A stretch of 64,000 bases of DNA from Rhizobium oryzihabitans (GTDB taxonomy: Bacteria; Pseudomonadota; Alphaproteobacteria; Rhizobiales; Rhizobiaceae). The notes beneath the pieces were generated by a model. That model was not told the origin of the DNA. It saw only the letters and a program-made list of their open reading frames with translations, and ran no database searches. The stretch spans positions 868,001 through 932,000 of the forward strand of contig NZ_CP048632.1 of assembly GCF_010669145.1 (NCBI RefSeq), read 5' to 3'. Position numbers and translations under genes: made by a program. Positions 19,554-27,658 of this stretch are shown one piece after another; within the stretch, counting starts at the first letter, position 1, and each line of letters opens with the position of its first letter.

Positions 19554-20108
19554 TCAGTCACGGCCACCCACAGCGCGTAGCAGCAGCGGCAGTTCCGCCG
19601 GTGGCTTCTGCTCGATACGTTGATAGTCGCTGCCGTCGCGGTTGCGGCGGATGAGCCGCAGGCCGACCATGTCGCGCCGTAGCATCGCGGCATCCCGAAA
19701 AAGATGCAGACCATCCAGAAAGCTGCTGAATTCGCGTTCGGAGAAACTGCGGCCGGTGGGGATTTTTGCCCAGAGATACCAGAGGCATAGTTCCTGCTGG
19801 GATCGGCGGGCGGGCCATTGCATCAACCGGCCGTCGCCATCGAAAATCCGCGCGGTCTTCAGCACCCTGCCCTCGTTGGCGGCGGGTATTGTCTCCGCTC
19901 GTGTCTGCGGTAACGGAGGACCGCTTTCTGCGGATGGCGTGCGTGACGCACGCAGATGCTGGAAATTGCGGAACCCGGCAGCGCGGCTTAGAAGATTGAG
20001 CATCTCCACATGGCTTGGCTGCCGGTCCAGCCGGCCGATCTGTTCGCGGAGCGATCTGGCAAAGGTCGAGACGTCGGCAATATCAATGGAAAGGATCGAA
20101 CGTGGCAT
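19554..20108 (-). CDS. DUF2087 domain protein
   Basis: 184 residues. The C-terminal domain (about 90-165: FDGDGRLMQWPARRSQQELCLWYLWAKIP, then GRSFSEREFSSFLDGLHLFRDAAMLRRDMVGLRLIRRNRDGSDY) has the DUF2087 winged-helix pattern. The N-terminal part (IADVSTFARSLREQIGRL...HVEMLNLLSRAAGFRNFQHLRAS) looks like a helical add-on of the kind seen in glyoxalase-like or DUF2087 regulators. It is probably DNA-binding, but its target is unknown. The final residues are close to a palindromic repeat. Confidence 0.8.
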   Translation of the reverse strand: MPRSILSIDIADVSTFARSLREQIGRLDRQPSHVEMLNLLSRAAGFRNFQHLRASRTPSAESGPPLPQTRAETIPAANEGRVLKTARIFDGDGRLMQWPARRSQQELCLWYLWAKIPTGRSFSEREFSSFLDGLHLFRDAAMLRRDMVGLRLIRRNRDGSDYQRIEQKPPAELPLLLRAVGGRD

Positions 20109-20315
20109 GACTTACCCTCAAGTGCCATTCCGAAAAGGTGTCGCTGATCGCCGGCTTCCGACAAGGCACGGGATAAGTGCTGTCAATCTTTCCAAATGCA
20201 GGTTTAGCTTCCCTTGCGGGACGGCGATGCCTCGGTGAACTGCTGACCGTGGGTCAGGTATAGGCAGAGGGCCTGCCTTCGTCAATTGGCTTTGCCGCAG
20301 CCTAGCGCCGAAGTC

Positions 20316-20446
20316 GCCCCAAGTTTCGTCTCCCCGCGGGGAGAAGGTGGCCCGAAGGGTCGGATGGGGGGCAGCTCTCCGAATACGGCTGACGTTGCCC
20401 CCTCATCCCGCTGCCGCGGACTTCTCCCCCTCGGGGAGAAGAAACA
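20316..20446. repeat. Intergenic repeat with inverted arms (family 3)
   Basis: This lies in the 385-base gene-free interval 20109-20494. Arms AAGTTTCGTCTCCCCGCGGG and CCCCCTCGGGGAGAAGAAAC are inverted, imperfect copies. Internal stretches resemble the rhizobial element also seen inside ribD (CCCCTCATCCCG..., GGGGGGCAGCTC...). Nothing else is recognisable in this interval. Confidence 0.65.
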
Positions 20447-20494
20447 AGCGGCACCCTCTCGATCCATATCCAATTGTCGCGGATTCAGCTGATG

Positions 20495-21463
20495 TCACTC
20501 CGCGGCGACAGAAATATTCCTCTGCTTGCTTCCGGCAACTATCCTGTTGAAATCCTTCTGGTTCGGGCAGGCCGACAGACGCTGCTGGAATGCCGTGGCC
20601 AACCACTGGCCGGCCGGGCCGGCGGGTGAATCGACCCGGCGGAGCGCAAAGAGCGGGTATTCGCCCTGCTCATAGGCCTCGAGGTCCAGCGCCTTCAGGC
20701 TGCCATTGGTCAGATCGTTGCGGACGATCGATGCGGGCAGACCGCCCCAGCCGAGACCGCCCTTGATGAGCTGATATTTCGTGGCGATGTCGCTCACCCG
20801 CCAGGTCTTGTAGGACAGAACGTTGAAATCACGCCCCTTGGTCAGCCCCGACGCGTCGGTGACGACGAGTTGCACCTCCTCGCGGACGTCGCCAAGGACC
20901 AGCGGCCGTTCGATCTGCGCCAGAGGGTGATCCGACGCGACGACCGGCAACATGAAGGAATGGCCGACCTTTTCGACGACCAGTTCGTCATCCTGGCGCA
21001 GCAGCGCTCCGCCGATGCCGATGCCGGCCTTGCGGGAGAGCACCATGTCCATGACCATGCCCAGCTCGCCGACATTGAGGCTGAGAGCGACGGTGGGGAA
21101 CTCCTTGCGAAAATCCCGCAGCACTGCAACGACCGCTTCTGCCGGCACCATGGTGCTGATGGCGACGGAAAGCTCCGCCTCAAGCCCCTGCTTCAGCCCC
21201 TTGGCGCGTGCGCGCATCTCCTGCAGGCCGGCGACGATGCGCCTTGCATCCTCGAGCATCGCGCGGCCCTCATCCGTCAGCCGTGGCTGGCGTACGCCGT
21301 TGCGCTCGAACAGGGTGACTTCAAGCTGTGCCTCGAGATTGGCGATGGTGTAGCTGACCACCGACTGGGCGCGGTTGAGCGCCCGCGACGCGGCGGAAAA
21401 ACTGCCGGTCTCGGCGACCGTCAAAAATACCTGCAATTGGTCGAGCGTCGGGTTCGCGTCCAT
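20495..21463 (-). CDS. LysR-type transcriptional regulator
   Basis: 322 residues from ATG 21463. The N-terminal winged HTH (LDQLQVFLTVAETGSFSAASRALNRAQSVVSYTIANLE) is a clear LysR domain, followed by a periplasmic-binding-like effector domain (ELSVAISTMVPAEAVVAVLRDF and onward). It is divergent from the azoreductase gene with 149 bases between starts, the classic arrangement for a LysR regulator controlling its neighbour. The effector is probably a quinone, azo or electrophile-type compound by inference from the neighbour. Confidence 0.9.
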   Translation of the reverse strand: MDANPTLDQLQVFLTVAETGSFSAASRALNRAQSVVSYTIANLEAQLEVTLFERNGVRQPRLTDEGRAMLEDARRIVAGLQEMRARAKGLKQGLEAELSVAISTMVPAEAVVAVLRDFRKEFPTVALSLNVGELGMVMDMVLSRKAGIGIGGALLRQDDELVVEKVGHSFMLPVVASDHPLAQIERPLVLGDVREEVQLVVTDASGLTKGRDFNVLSYKTWRVSDIATKYQLIKGGLGWGGLPASIVRNDLTNGSLKALDLEAYEQGEYPLFALRRVDSPAGPAGQWLATAFQQRLSACPNQKDFNRIVAGSKQRNISVAAE

Positions 21464-21612
21464 GTTCCATCCATTTCCTCGATAGATGGCTTCCATATTA
21501 TCACAGTTTTCTTGATGGCAGCAATTCCTCATATAGGGGCAAAGGAAGGGCATCGTGCTCTCCCGCCCTCCCAAGGCGCCCGTCAATTCATCGCATATTG
21601 CAAGGAAAGACC

Positions 21613-22230
21613 ATGTCCAACATTCTGCTCATCACCTCCAGCCCGCGTGGCGACGAATCGGTTTCCAACAAGTTTTCCGGTGAACTCGCAAACAAGCTGA
21701 AGGCCAAGTCGGCGGCGAATACCCTTGTCCACCGCGATCTCGCTGCCGACCCCATTCCGCATCTCGACACCGTCAAGACCGCTGCGATCCGCAAGCCGGC
21801 CGACCAGCGCACGGCTGAAGAAGCGGTTGCCGCCGATTACTCCGACAAGCTGGTTGCCGAGCTTCTGGCCGCCGACACGGTTGTCATCGGCACCGGCCTC
21901 ATCAACTTCAATATCTATTCCGGCCTGAAGTCGTGGATCGACAACGTCGCCCGCGCCGGCCAGACCTTCCGCTACACCGAAACCGGTCCGGAAGGCCTTG
22001 CCACCGGCAAGAAGGTTTACATCGTGCTGGCTGCCGCCGGCGTTTATTCGGAAGGCCCGGCCGCTCCGCTGAACCATGCCGTGCCTTACCTCAAGACCGT
22101 TCTCGGCTTCATGGGCATGACCGATGTGGAAGTGATCTATGTCGAAGGCCTGGCATTCGGTCCGGAAGCCGTCGAGAAGGCCGTTGCAGCCGCCGGCGCC
22201 AAGGTTGCCGAACTGGCGCAGGCCGCCTGA
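21613..22230 (+). CDS. azoR: FMN-dependent NADH:quinone oxidoreductase / azoreductase
   Basis: 205 residues from ATG 21613 (CAAGGAAAGACC before it). The flavodoxin-like start MSNILLITSSPRGDESVSNKFS holds the FMN phosphate loop, and the GTGLINFNIYSGLKSWIDNVARAGQTFRYTETGPEGL segment is typical of AzoR. The enzyme is a cytoplasmic dimer that reduces quinones and azo dyes by two-electron steps and protects against thiol-reactive quinones. The divergent LysR gene probably regulates it. Its terminator lies within the 3' end of the converging cyclase gene. Confidence 0.93.
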   Translation: MSNILLITSSPRGDESVSNKFSGELANKLKAKSAANTLVHRDLAADPIPHLDTVKTAAIRKPADQRTAEEAVAADYSDKLVAELLAADTVVIGTGLINFNIYSGLKSWIDNVARAGQTFRYTETGPEGLATGKKVYIVLAAAGVYSEGPAAPLNHAVPYLKTVLGFMGMTDVEVIYVEGLAFGPEAVEKAVAAAGAKVAELAQAA

Positions 22231-22269
22231 GCCAATCCGATGCGGGCGATGCCGGCGTGTTTGCCGGTA

Positions 22270-23541
22270 TCAGCCGACCCACATTCCATAACGGCCGTGG
22301 ACCTGGTCCCGGCCGTTATTTTTTGCCGCGTAAAGCCGCGCATCGGCCTCCGATAGAAGCGCGCGGAAAAGCTGCCCGTCCTCGAAGGACGTGGCAACGC
22401 CAATGCTGACGGTCAGCGGCGAACCGTCCGGCCGCTGCATGTCCGCGAGGATCGCCATCCTCAGACTGGCGGAAAAGGCAAGTGCGGCCTCATGCGGAAC
22501 CGCAGGCAAAAGCGCCACGAACTCCTCGCCTCCGAAACGGTACAAATGGCCATGCGGCTGCACCATGCGTTTCAGAACGGCGGCAAACTCCCGCAATATC
22601 TCATCGCCCTGCAAGTGCCCGAACGTATCGTTGACGGTCTTGAAGTGATCGATATCGACGATCAGCACGCTGACCGGGCGCTTTTTCTCCAGGCATTCCA
22701 CGACAACGGATGGCGCATCGAGCTCCATGCGGGCACGGTCCGAGACGCCGGTCAGCATGTCACGGCCGGAGCGCGACAGAAGCTCCTCGTAACGTTCCCT
22801 GAAGGTGAGATCGTTGAACACGTCGGCAACGCTGCGGCGCGTCAGGAAGCGCCCCTTCGCCGCCGTCAGCTTGAGATAAATGGCAAAAAGCAGGGAATAA
22901 ATGGCGACCGCCGCCATCTTCGCCTTCCAGCCATCGTAAAAGACATCGATCGGCGCGTTCAGCATATACCGCAACGCCCCGTAAAAGCCTGCCTGATCGA
23001 GGCTTAGAATCACGACGCCGCAGATGGCGAAACGCAGGACGATATGGCGCTGCAGATAGCGCCCCAGCTTTTCGTAAAACAGAATGATGGCGATGGCGTC
23101 GATATAGAGGAGACTGGTTCCCCAGACCATCAACACGCCCATCTCATCCAGAAAACCGGCGCTGACCGACTGTCCGGGCACAATTGCGACCGTCTGATGA
23201 AAATGGATGATCTGCGCCATGATGACGGTCAATATGTTGCCGAGAAGCAGGCCGTAGATCGGCTGGCGCACGACCGCCGCATCCTCACGCATATAGAGCA
23301 TCAGGATCATCATCAGCTTGCCGGCAAAAAGGATGGAGGAGCCGGGTGATGCCACGCCGAAGGGCAGCTCGACGTAAAAGACGGCCGCCAGGTAGGTTTC
23401 CATGAAATGCATCACGCCCAGCGCGGTGAGAAAAACACCGATGCCGAGAATATGCCGGTAATGAAGGAACGCCGTCATTACCGAGAAATAGACGATGGCC
23501 TCCGTCGCGAAGAGTGCCAGATTTGCCCATTGCATCGGCAC
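22270..23541 (-). CDS. Membrane-bound diguanylate cyclase (GGDEF)
   Basis: 423 residues. The first 210 contain about six or seven hydrophobic helices (a MASE-like sensory membrane domain, not assigned). A linker (RFLTRRSVADVFNDLTFRERYEELLSRSG) leads to a GGDEF domain: DMLTGVSDRARME, VSVLIVDIDHFKTVND and the active-site RFGGEEF (GGEEF 337-341). The catalytic motif is intact, so it should make cyclic-di-GMP from GTP. The RxxD inhibitory site is not present before GGEEF. The final coding bases double as the azoR terminator. Confidence 0.9.
   Translation of the reverse strand: MPMQWANLALFATEAIVYFSVMTAFLHYRHILGIGVFLTALGVMHFMETYLAAVFYVELPFGVASPGSSILFAGKLMMILMLYMREDAAVVRQPIYGLLLGNILTVIMAQIIHFHQTVAIVPGQSVSAGFLDEMGVLMVWGTSLLYIDAIAIILFYEKLGRYLQRHIVLRFAICGVVILSLDQAGFYGALRYMLNAPIDVFYDGWKAKMAAVAIYSLLFAIYLKLTAAKGRFLTRRSVADVFNDLTFRERYEELLSRSGRDMLTGVSDRARMELDAPSVVVECLEKKRPVSVLIVDIDHFKTVNDTFGHLQGDEILREFAAVLKRMVQPHGHLYRFGGEEFVALLPAVPHEAALAFSASLRMAILADMQRPDGSPLTVSIGVATSFEDGQLFRALLSEADARLYAAKNNGRDQVHGRYGMWVG
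22288..22325 (+). terminator. Terminator of azoR, inside the cyclase coding end
   Basis: ATAACGGCC pairs with GGCCGTTAT, followed by TTTTTTG. It lies 58 bases after the azoR stop but within the last codons of the converging diguanylate cyclase gene. Confidence 0.8.
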
Positions 23542-23654
23542 ATGCCCTATCTATTCACATCGCGCGGTTTCAGTGGCGCGCGACTCCATGCTCCCCAAGG
23601 ACGATAGGGCGAAGCAACCAACGGAATCTTAATGTACGACGCAAGAAACCGTCA

Positions 23655-23963
23655 TCATTTTCCTGGGAAAAGCGATGCGCCGTTCTGGTCGATGATCAGT
23701 TTTGCCTTGCGGACCGTGAACTCCACCGCATCATCCAGGCTGGAGAAGACATCGGCGCGCACGAATTCGTGCACCAGCACCTCATCACCGACCTTTTTCT
23801 CGATACGGCCGGCCAGCCGGAACTGGCCGCCTTCCTTGAGCGGCGTCGCGTAGATCAGATATTCGCCGTGCGCATGCGGCTCCACCTGCGCCGTCTTCTG
23901 CGGCGCGTCGGACGGCTGGCCGGAGCCGAAGGCCGAGAGGATTTTGGAAAAAAACGATGCCAT
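23655..23963 (-). CDS. HlyU family protein
   Basis: 102 residues from ATG 23963, with GGGAGTG upstream. After a short N-terminal helix (MASFFSKILSAFG) comes HGEYLIYATPLKEGGQFRLAGRIEKKV, then VHEFVRADVFSSLDDAVEFTVRKAKLIIDQNG, the pattern of the HlyU family first described as a transcriptional activator in Vibrio. In rhizobia the role is unknown, and the fold lacks an obvious HTH. It lies between the cyclase and ilvA on the same strand, and may share a transcript with ilvA only if transcription passes the hairpin at 24000. Confidence 0.78.
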   Translation of the reverse strand: MASFFSKILSAFGSGQPSDAPQKTAQVEPHAHGEYLIYATPLKEGGQFRLAGRIEKKVGDEVLVHEFVRADVFSSLDDAVEFTVRKAKLIIDQNGASLFPGK

Positions 23964-23994
23964 GGCTTTCACTCCCTAAAATCGATGTCGCCTT

Positions 23995-24018
23995 TTGAAG
24001 GGCGGATCTCATCCGCCC
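23995..24018 (-). terminator. Probable terminator of ilvA
   Basis: On the minus strand GGGGCGGAT pairs with ATCCGCCC and is followed by TTCAAAAGG. The U-run is weak. Confidence 0.5.
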
Positions 24019-24040
24019 CTCCCTGTCGCTCTCAAACCAA

Positions 24041-25315
24041 TCAGATGATCAGGTTCGACAGGATGTCGTTTTCGGTAATATCCTCATAACCGAGACCCGC
24101 GGCCTCGAAGCGCTCCAGAAGCCCCGCGAAGTTTTCCTGCGCGCTGGTTTCGATACCGATCAGGATCGAGCCGAAATTGCGGGCGGATTTCTTCAGATAT
24201 TCAAAACGGGCGATATCGTCGTCCGGGCCGAGCAGATTGAGGAAATCGCGCAGCGCGCCGGGGCGCTGCGGCAGGCGCAGAATGAAGTATTTCTTCACGC
24301 CGGTGTAACGCATGGCGCGTTCCTTGACGTCAGGCAGACGCTCGAAATCGAAATTGCCGCCGGAGACGACAACGATGACCGTCTTGCCTTCCAGCTTCTC
24401 GCGGCCGAGCTTTTCCAGGGCTGCAATCGCCAGCGCGCCCGCCGGCTCCAGCACCACACCTTCGAGATTCAGCATCTCGATGATCGTCACGCAGATGGCG
24501 TTTTCGGGGATGAGCAAGACCTGCTCGGCCGGGAAATCCTTCAACGCCTTGAAATTCAGGTCACCGATGCGGGCCACGGCGGCGCCGTCGACGAAATTGT
24601 CGACCTTGGTGAGCGTGACCGGCTCGCCGCGTTCCAGGCTCTTCTTCAGGCTCGGTGCACCCTCGGGTTCGCAGAACACGAAGTTCTCCTTGCGGACCGT
24701 GCCGGCCAGAAAGCCCGAAAGCCCTGCCGACAGACCGCCGCCGCCGACAGGCATGACGACGATGTCCGGCTTCGTGCCTTCCGGAAGCTGGTCCATGATT
24801 TCGGCTGCGACCGTTGCCTGGCCCTCGATGATGTCCTCATGGTCGAAGGGCGGCACCATGTAGCCGTCACTATCTTCCACGTATTTGCGCGCAGCGGCGT
24901 AACACTGGTCGAATATGTCGCCCACCAGACGGATGCTGATGAATTCGCCGCCGAAGATGCGGGTCTTGTCGATCTTCTGCTGCGGTGTCGTTACCGGCAT
25001 GAACACAACGCCGTGAACGCCGAAATGACGGCAGGCGAAAGCAAAACCCTGTGCGTGGTTGCCGGCGGAAGCACAGACGAACACCTTGCCCTTGCCGGCC
25101 TTCGCCACAGCCTTGCGGAGAAAATTGAATGCGCCTCTAATCTTGTAGGAACGAACCGGGGACAGATCTTCACGCTTCAGCCAAATCGACGCGCCATACC
25201 GACGGCTGAGATGTTCATTCAACTGCAACGGCGTTTCCGGGAATATCTCCCGCACTTCCCGCCGCGCTGCCTCCACAAGCTGCTTGTCCACGATTGTCAA
25301 TCCATTGAAATTCAT
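24041..25315 (-). CDS. ilvA: Threonine ammonia-lyase (threonine dehydratase), biosynthetic
   Basis: 424 residues from ATG 25315; the frame extends upstream to a TTG at 25354. PLP lysine is in VRSYKIRGAFNFL, the substrate loop is ASAGNHAQGFA and the PLP phosphate loop is MPVGGGGLSAG. The C-terminal part (VKKYFILRLPQRPGALRDFLNLLGPDDDI...SILIGIET) is a single ACT-like regulatory domain, matching the shorter IlvA form. It converts threonine to 2-oxobutanoate, the first step of isoleucine synthesis, and should be feedback-inhibited by isoleucine. It is divergent from trkH. Confidence 0.94.
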   Translation of the reverse strand: MNFNGLTIVDKQLVEAARREVREIFPETPLQLNEHLSRRYGASIWLKREDLSPVRSYKIRGAFNFLRKAVAKAGKGKVFVCASAGNHAQGFAFACRHFGVHGVVFMPVTTPQQKIDKTRIFGGEFISIRLVGDIFDQCYAAARKYVEDSDGYMVPPFDHEDIIEGQATVAAEIMDQLPEGTKPDIVVMPVGGGGLSAGLSGFLAGTVRKENFVFCEPEGAPSLKKSLERGEPVTLTKVDNFVDGAAVARIGDLNFKALKDFPAEQVLLIPENAICVTIIEMLNLEGVVLEPAGALAIAALEKLGREKLEGKTVIVVVSGGNFDFERLPDVKERAMRYTGVKKYFILRLPQRPGALRDFLNLLGPDDDIARFEYLKKSARNFGSILIGIETSAQENFAGLLERFEAAGLGYEDITENDILSNLII

Positions 25316-25395
25316 AATGGCACCCGCTATGCCATAGGAAGGCGTCTGAGACAAAGACTCATTTCAGCGCGGCCACGAACTCCGGGTTACATTTC

Positions 25396-26852
25396 TTGAA
25401 CAGCAACCTTCTGCGCTCGGTCATATACGTGGCGTCCATCTTCGGGCTCTATCTCGCGACGGCCATGTTCCTGCCCGCGTTGACCGATCTTTATTACGGC
25501 AATGACGACTGGATGGTGTTTGCGCTTTCGGGCTTCATGTGCGGCGGCTTTGCGCTTGCCTGTGCGCTGGCGACCCGCGGGCCGATCGCGTCCTTCAACA
25601 AACGTTTCGGCTTCCTGCTCGTCAACGTGCTCTGGCTGGTGTTTTCGCTGGTGGGGCCGTGCCGCTCTATCTCTCCAATCTCGACCTGACGCTCGGCCAG
25701 GCAATCTTCGAGTCCATTTCAGCCATCACCACCACGGGATCGACCGCCATATCCGGCCTCGACAACGCGCCTCAGGGCATTCTTCTGTGGCGTTCGCTGC
25801 TCTGCTGGCTCGGCGGCATCGGTATCGTCGCGCTCGGCCTGTTCATTCTGCCGCTGCTGCGCGTCGGCGGCATGACCTTCTTCCGAATGGAATCCTCCGA
25901 TACCGGCAACGACCGGCCATTCGCACGGCTGGCAAGCTTCACCCGGGCTTTCGTGGCCATATACATCATCATGACGCTGGCCTGCACCGTCGCTTACGAT
26001 TTTGCCGGCATGTCGCATTTCGATGCCCTGAACCACGCCATGTCGACGGTCGCGACCGGTGGTTTCTCCACCCATGACGCGTCTTTCGCCTATTTCAACA
26101 ATACGGCGCTGCTGTGGATCGCTACCATCTTCCTGATCTTCGGCAGCCTGCCCTTTTCGGTGATGATCCTGCTTGCGGTGCGCCGCAGGCTGGAGACGCT
26201 GCGCGACCCGCAGATTGCCGTCTTCCTCGGTTATCTCTGCGCGATCTCGATTGCGGTCGGCGTCTACCATCATCTCAGGAACGGCGTGCCGCTGGATGAC
26301 GCGCTCAGCCATTCCTTCTTCAACATGACCTCCATCCTTTCGACCGGCGGTTTTGCGAGCGACGACTACACGCTCTGGGGCCCGTTCGTTGTCGTCGTCG
26401 CCTTTTTCGCGACCTTCATGGGCGGTTGCTCCGGCTCGACGGCGGGCGGTATCAAGGCCTATCGTTTCCTGATCATGTTCAATGTCGTTCGGGCCGGTTT
26501 GAAGAAGCTGATCTATCCGAACGCTGTTTATTCGGTCCGTTATGGCCAGCAGGTGGTTGACCCCGACACGATCAGGACCGTCTTCCTTTTCGTCAGCTGC
26601 TTCATCGCGCTGTGGATCGTCGGCAGCCTCGCCATGAGCGCGATGGGCTACGATTTGCTGACCGCCACCTCGGCTGTCGCGACCTCGCTTGCCAATGTTG
26701 GCCCCGGCATAGGACCGATCATCGGACCGGCCGGCAATTTTTCCACGATCAGCGACCCGGCTCTCTATCTCCTGTCGGTGATGATGCTGCTCGGACGTCT
26801 GGAAATCCTCACCGTTCTCGTGTTGCTGATGCCGATTTTCTGGCGCAGCTAA
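25396..26852 (+). pseudogene. trkH: TrkH-type potassium uptake protein, one-base frameshift
   Basis: Membrane subunit of a Trk potassium transporter. The first frame from TTG 25396 gives LLRSVIYVASIFGLYLATAMF... to FSLVG (residue 86), then leaves frame. The rest continues in another frame as AVPLYLSNLDLTLGQAIFESISAITTTGSTA..., reaching 26852. One G added to GGGG at 25653-25656 joins them into a normal 485-residue protein. Selectivity-filter-like loops are visible: TTTGSTA, STVATGGFST, LSTGGFAS and TSLANVGPG, and GGCSGSTAGGIKAYR is the family hallmark. A real mutation or a run miscall. Confidence 0.85.
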
Positions 26853-26891
26853 AATGCCGGCGCGCTCCTTCTGTCCGTGTGAATAAAGCGC

Positions 26892-26922
26892 TTGACCTTC
26901 CCACGTTGGAATAGTTCAGGCT
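26892..26922 (+). promoter_or_regulatory. CueR-type copper-responsive promoter of the chaperone gene
   Basis: TTGACC (26892-26897) and CAGGCT (26917-26922) are separated by 19 bases, the over-long spacer of MerR-family promoters. The dyad ACCTTCCCACGTTGGAAT fills the spacer and matches known CueR sites. Its probable regulator is encoded at 33524-34009. Confidence 0.75.
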
Positions 26923-26959
26923 CCTCCTGTTACGAATTCCAAACCAAGGAGAACCGCCC

Positions 26960-27214
26960 ATGTGCACCGCCCACCAGCATCACCCCGAAACCGCTGCCGC
27001 ACCCGTTGATGCCGACCTTTCTTTCCACGTTGAAGACATGACCTGCGGTCACTGCGCCGGTGTGATCAAGGGCGCGATCGAAAAGACCGTTCCCGGTGCT
27101 GCCGTGCATGCCGATCCGGCAAGCCGCACGGTTGTGGTTGGCGGCGTCTCCGACGCGGCACGCATTGCCGAAATCATCACCGCTGCAGGCTACACGCCGG
27201 AAGCACGCGCCTGA
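26960..27214 (+). CDS. copZ: Heavy-metal-associated (HMA) copper chaperone
   Basis: 84 residues. A His-rich start (MCTAHQHHPE) is followed by one HMA domain (FHVEDMTCGHCAGVIKGAIEKTVPGAAVHADPASRTVVVGG) with the copper-binding MTCGHC. It delivers Cu(I) to CopA-type ATPases or buffers it in the cytoplasm. The ATG follows CCAAGGAGAACCGCCC. A CueR-type promoter lies 38 bases upstream, so it is part of the copper response although it is 7 kb from copA. The His cluster may add extra metal binding. Confidence 0.9.
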   Translation: MCTAHQHHPETAAAPVDADLSFHVEDMTCGHCAGVIKGAIEKTVPGAAVHADPASRTVVVGGVSDAARIAEIITAAGYTPEARA

Positions 27215-27501
27215 TCTGAAGAAACACCGGCGGCGTCTTATCCCAACCGCCGCCGGATCGCTTTGCCTGCCCCCGCTTCACGCTGAATGTGCGTGACGGC
27301 CTTTGGACGACATAGGGCTTCGTCCCTCCTCCCTCCCCAGACGGCAAATGCCCTCTCCCTTTTCGATGAGGATGATGGCGGAGGTTTTCCGAATTTTTGA
27401 AACTTATAGTTTGACCGCTGGCACTCGTCGCTGTCACTCGCGTGGAAAACCGGCTTTGCAGAACGGTTTTGGGTAATGACAAACCTCGCTCCCACCGCGA
27501 C

Positions 27502-27575
27502 GTCATCCTCGGGCCTGACCCGAGGATCCATGCTCTCGGCGGGGGATGGATCCTCGCCTCAGGGGCGAGGATGAC
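27502..27575. repeat. Palindromic intergenic repeat (family 2)
   Basis: Arms GTCATCCTCGGGCCTGACCC (27502 on) and its near inverse ending GAGGATGAC at 27575, around GCTCTCGGCGGGGG. Same family as 19434-19510. It lies in the 443-base gap 27215-27658. The rest of that gap holds a CCGGCGGCG/CGCCGCCGG hairpin at 27228-27256 after the chaperone gene and no recognisable gene. Confidence 0.8.
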
Positions 27576-27607
27576 ACGCAAGAGGGGTTGCTTCCCCTAA
27601 ACAATGA

Positions 27608-27631
27608 AACCCGGCTCTTGCGAGCCGGGTT
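27608..27631 (-). terminator. Terminator of the ABC transporter operon
   Basis: On the minus strand AACCCGGCTC-GCAA-GAGCCGGGTT followed by TCATTG, about 28 bases after the stop of the binding-protein gene. The stem is strong and the U-run weak. Confidence 0.65.
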
Positions 27632-27658
27632 CAGCCTTACAGGCAACGTTACGTCAGC

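Noticed and set aside
20316..20446. Possible CRISPR array
   Set aside because: There are inverted arms rather than regularly spaced direct repeats with unique spacers, and no cas gene in the window.
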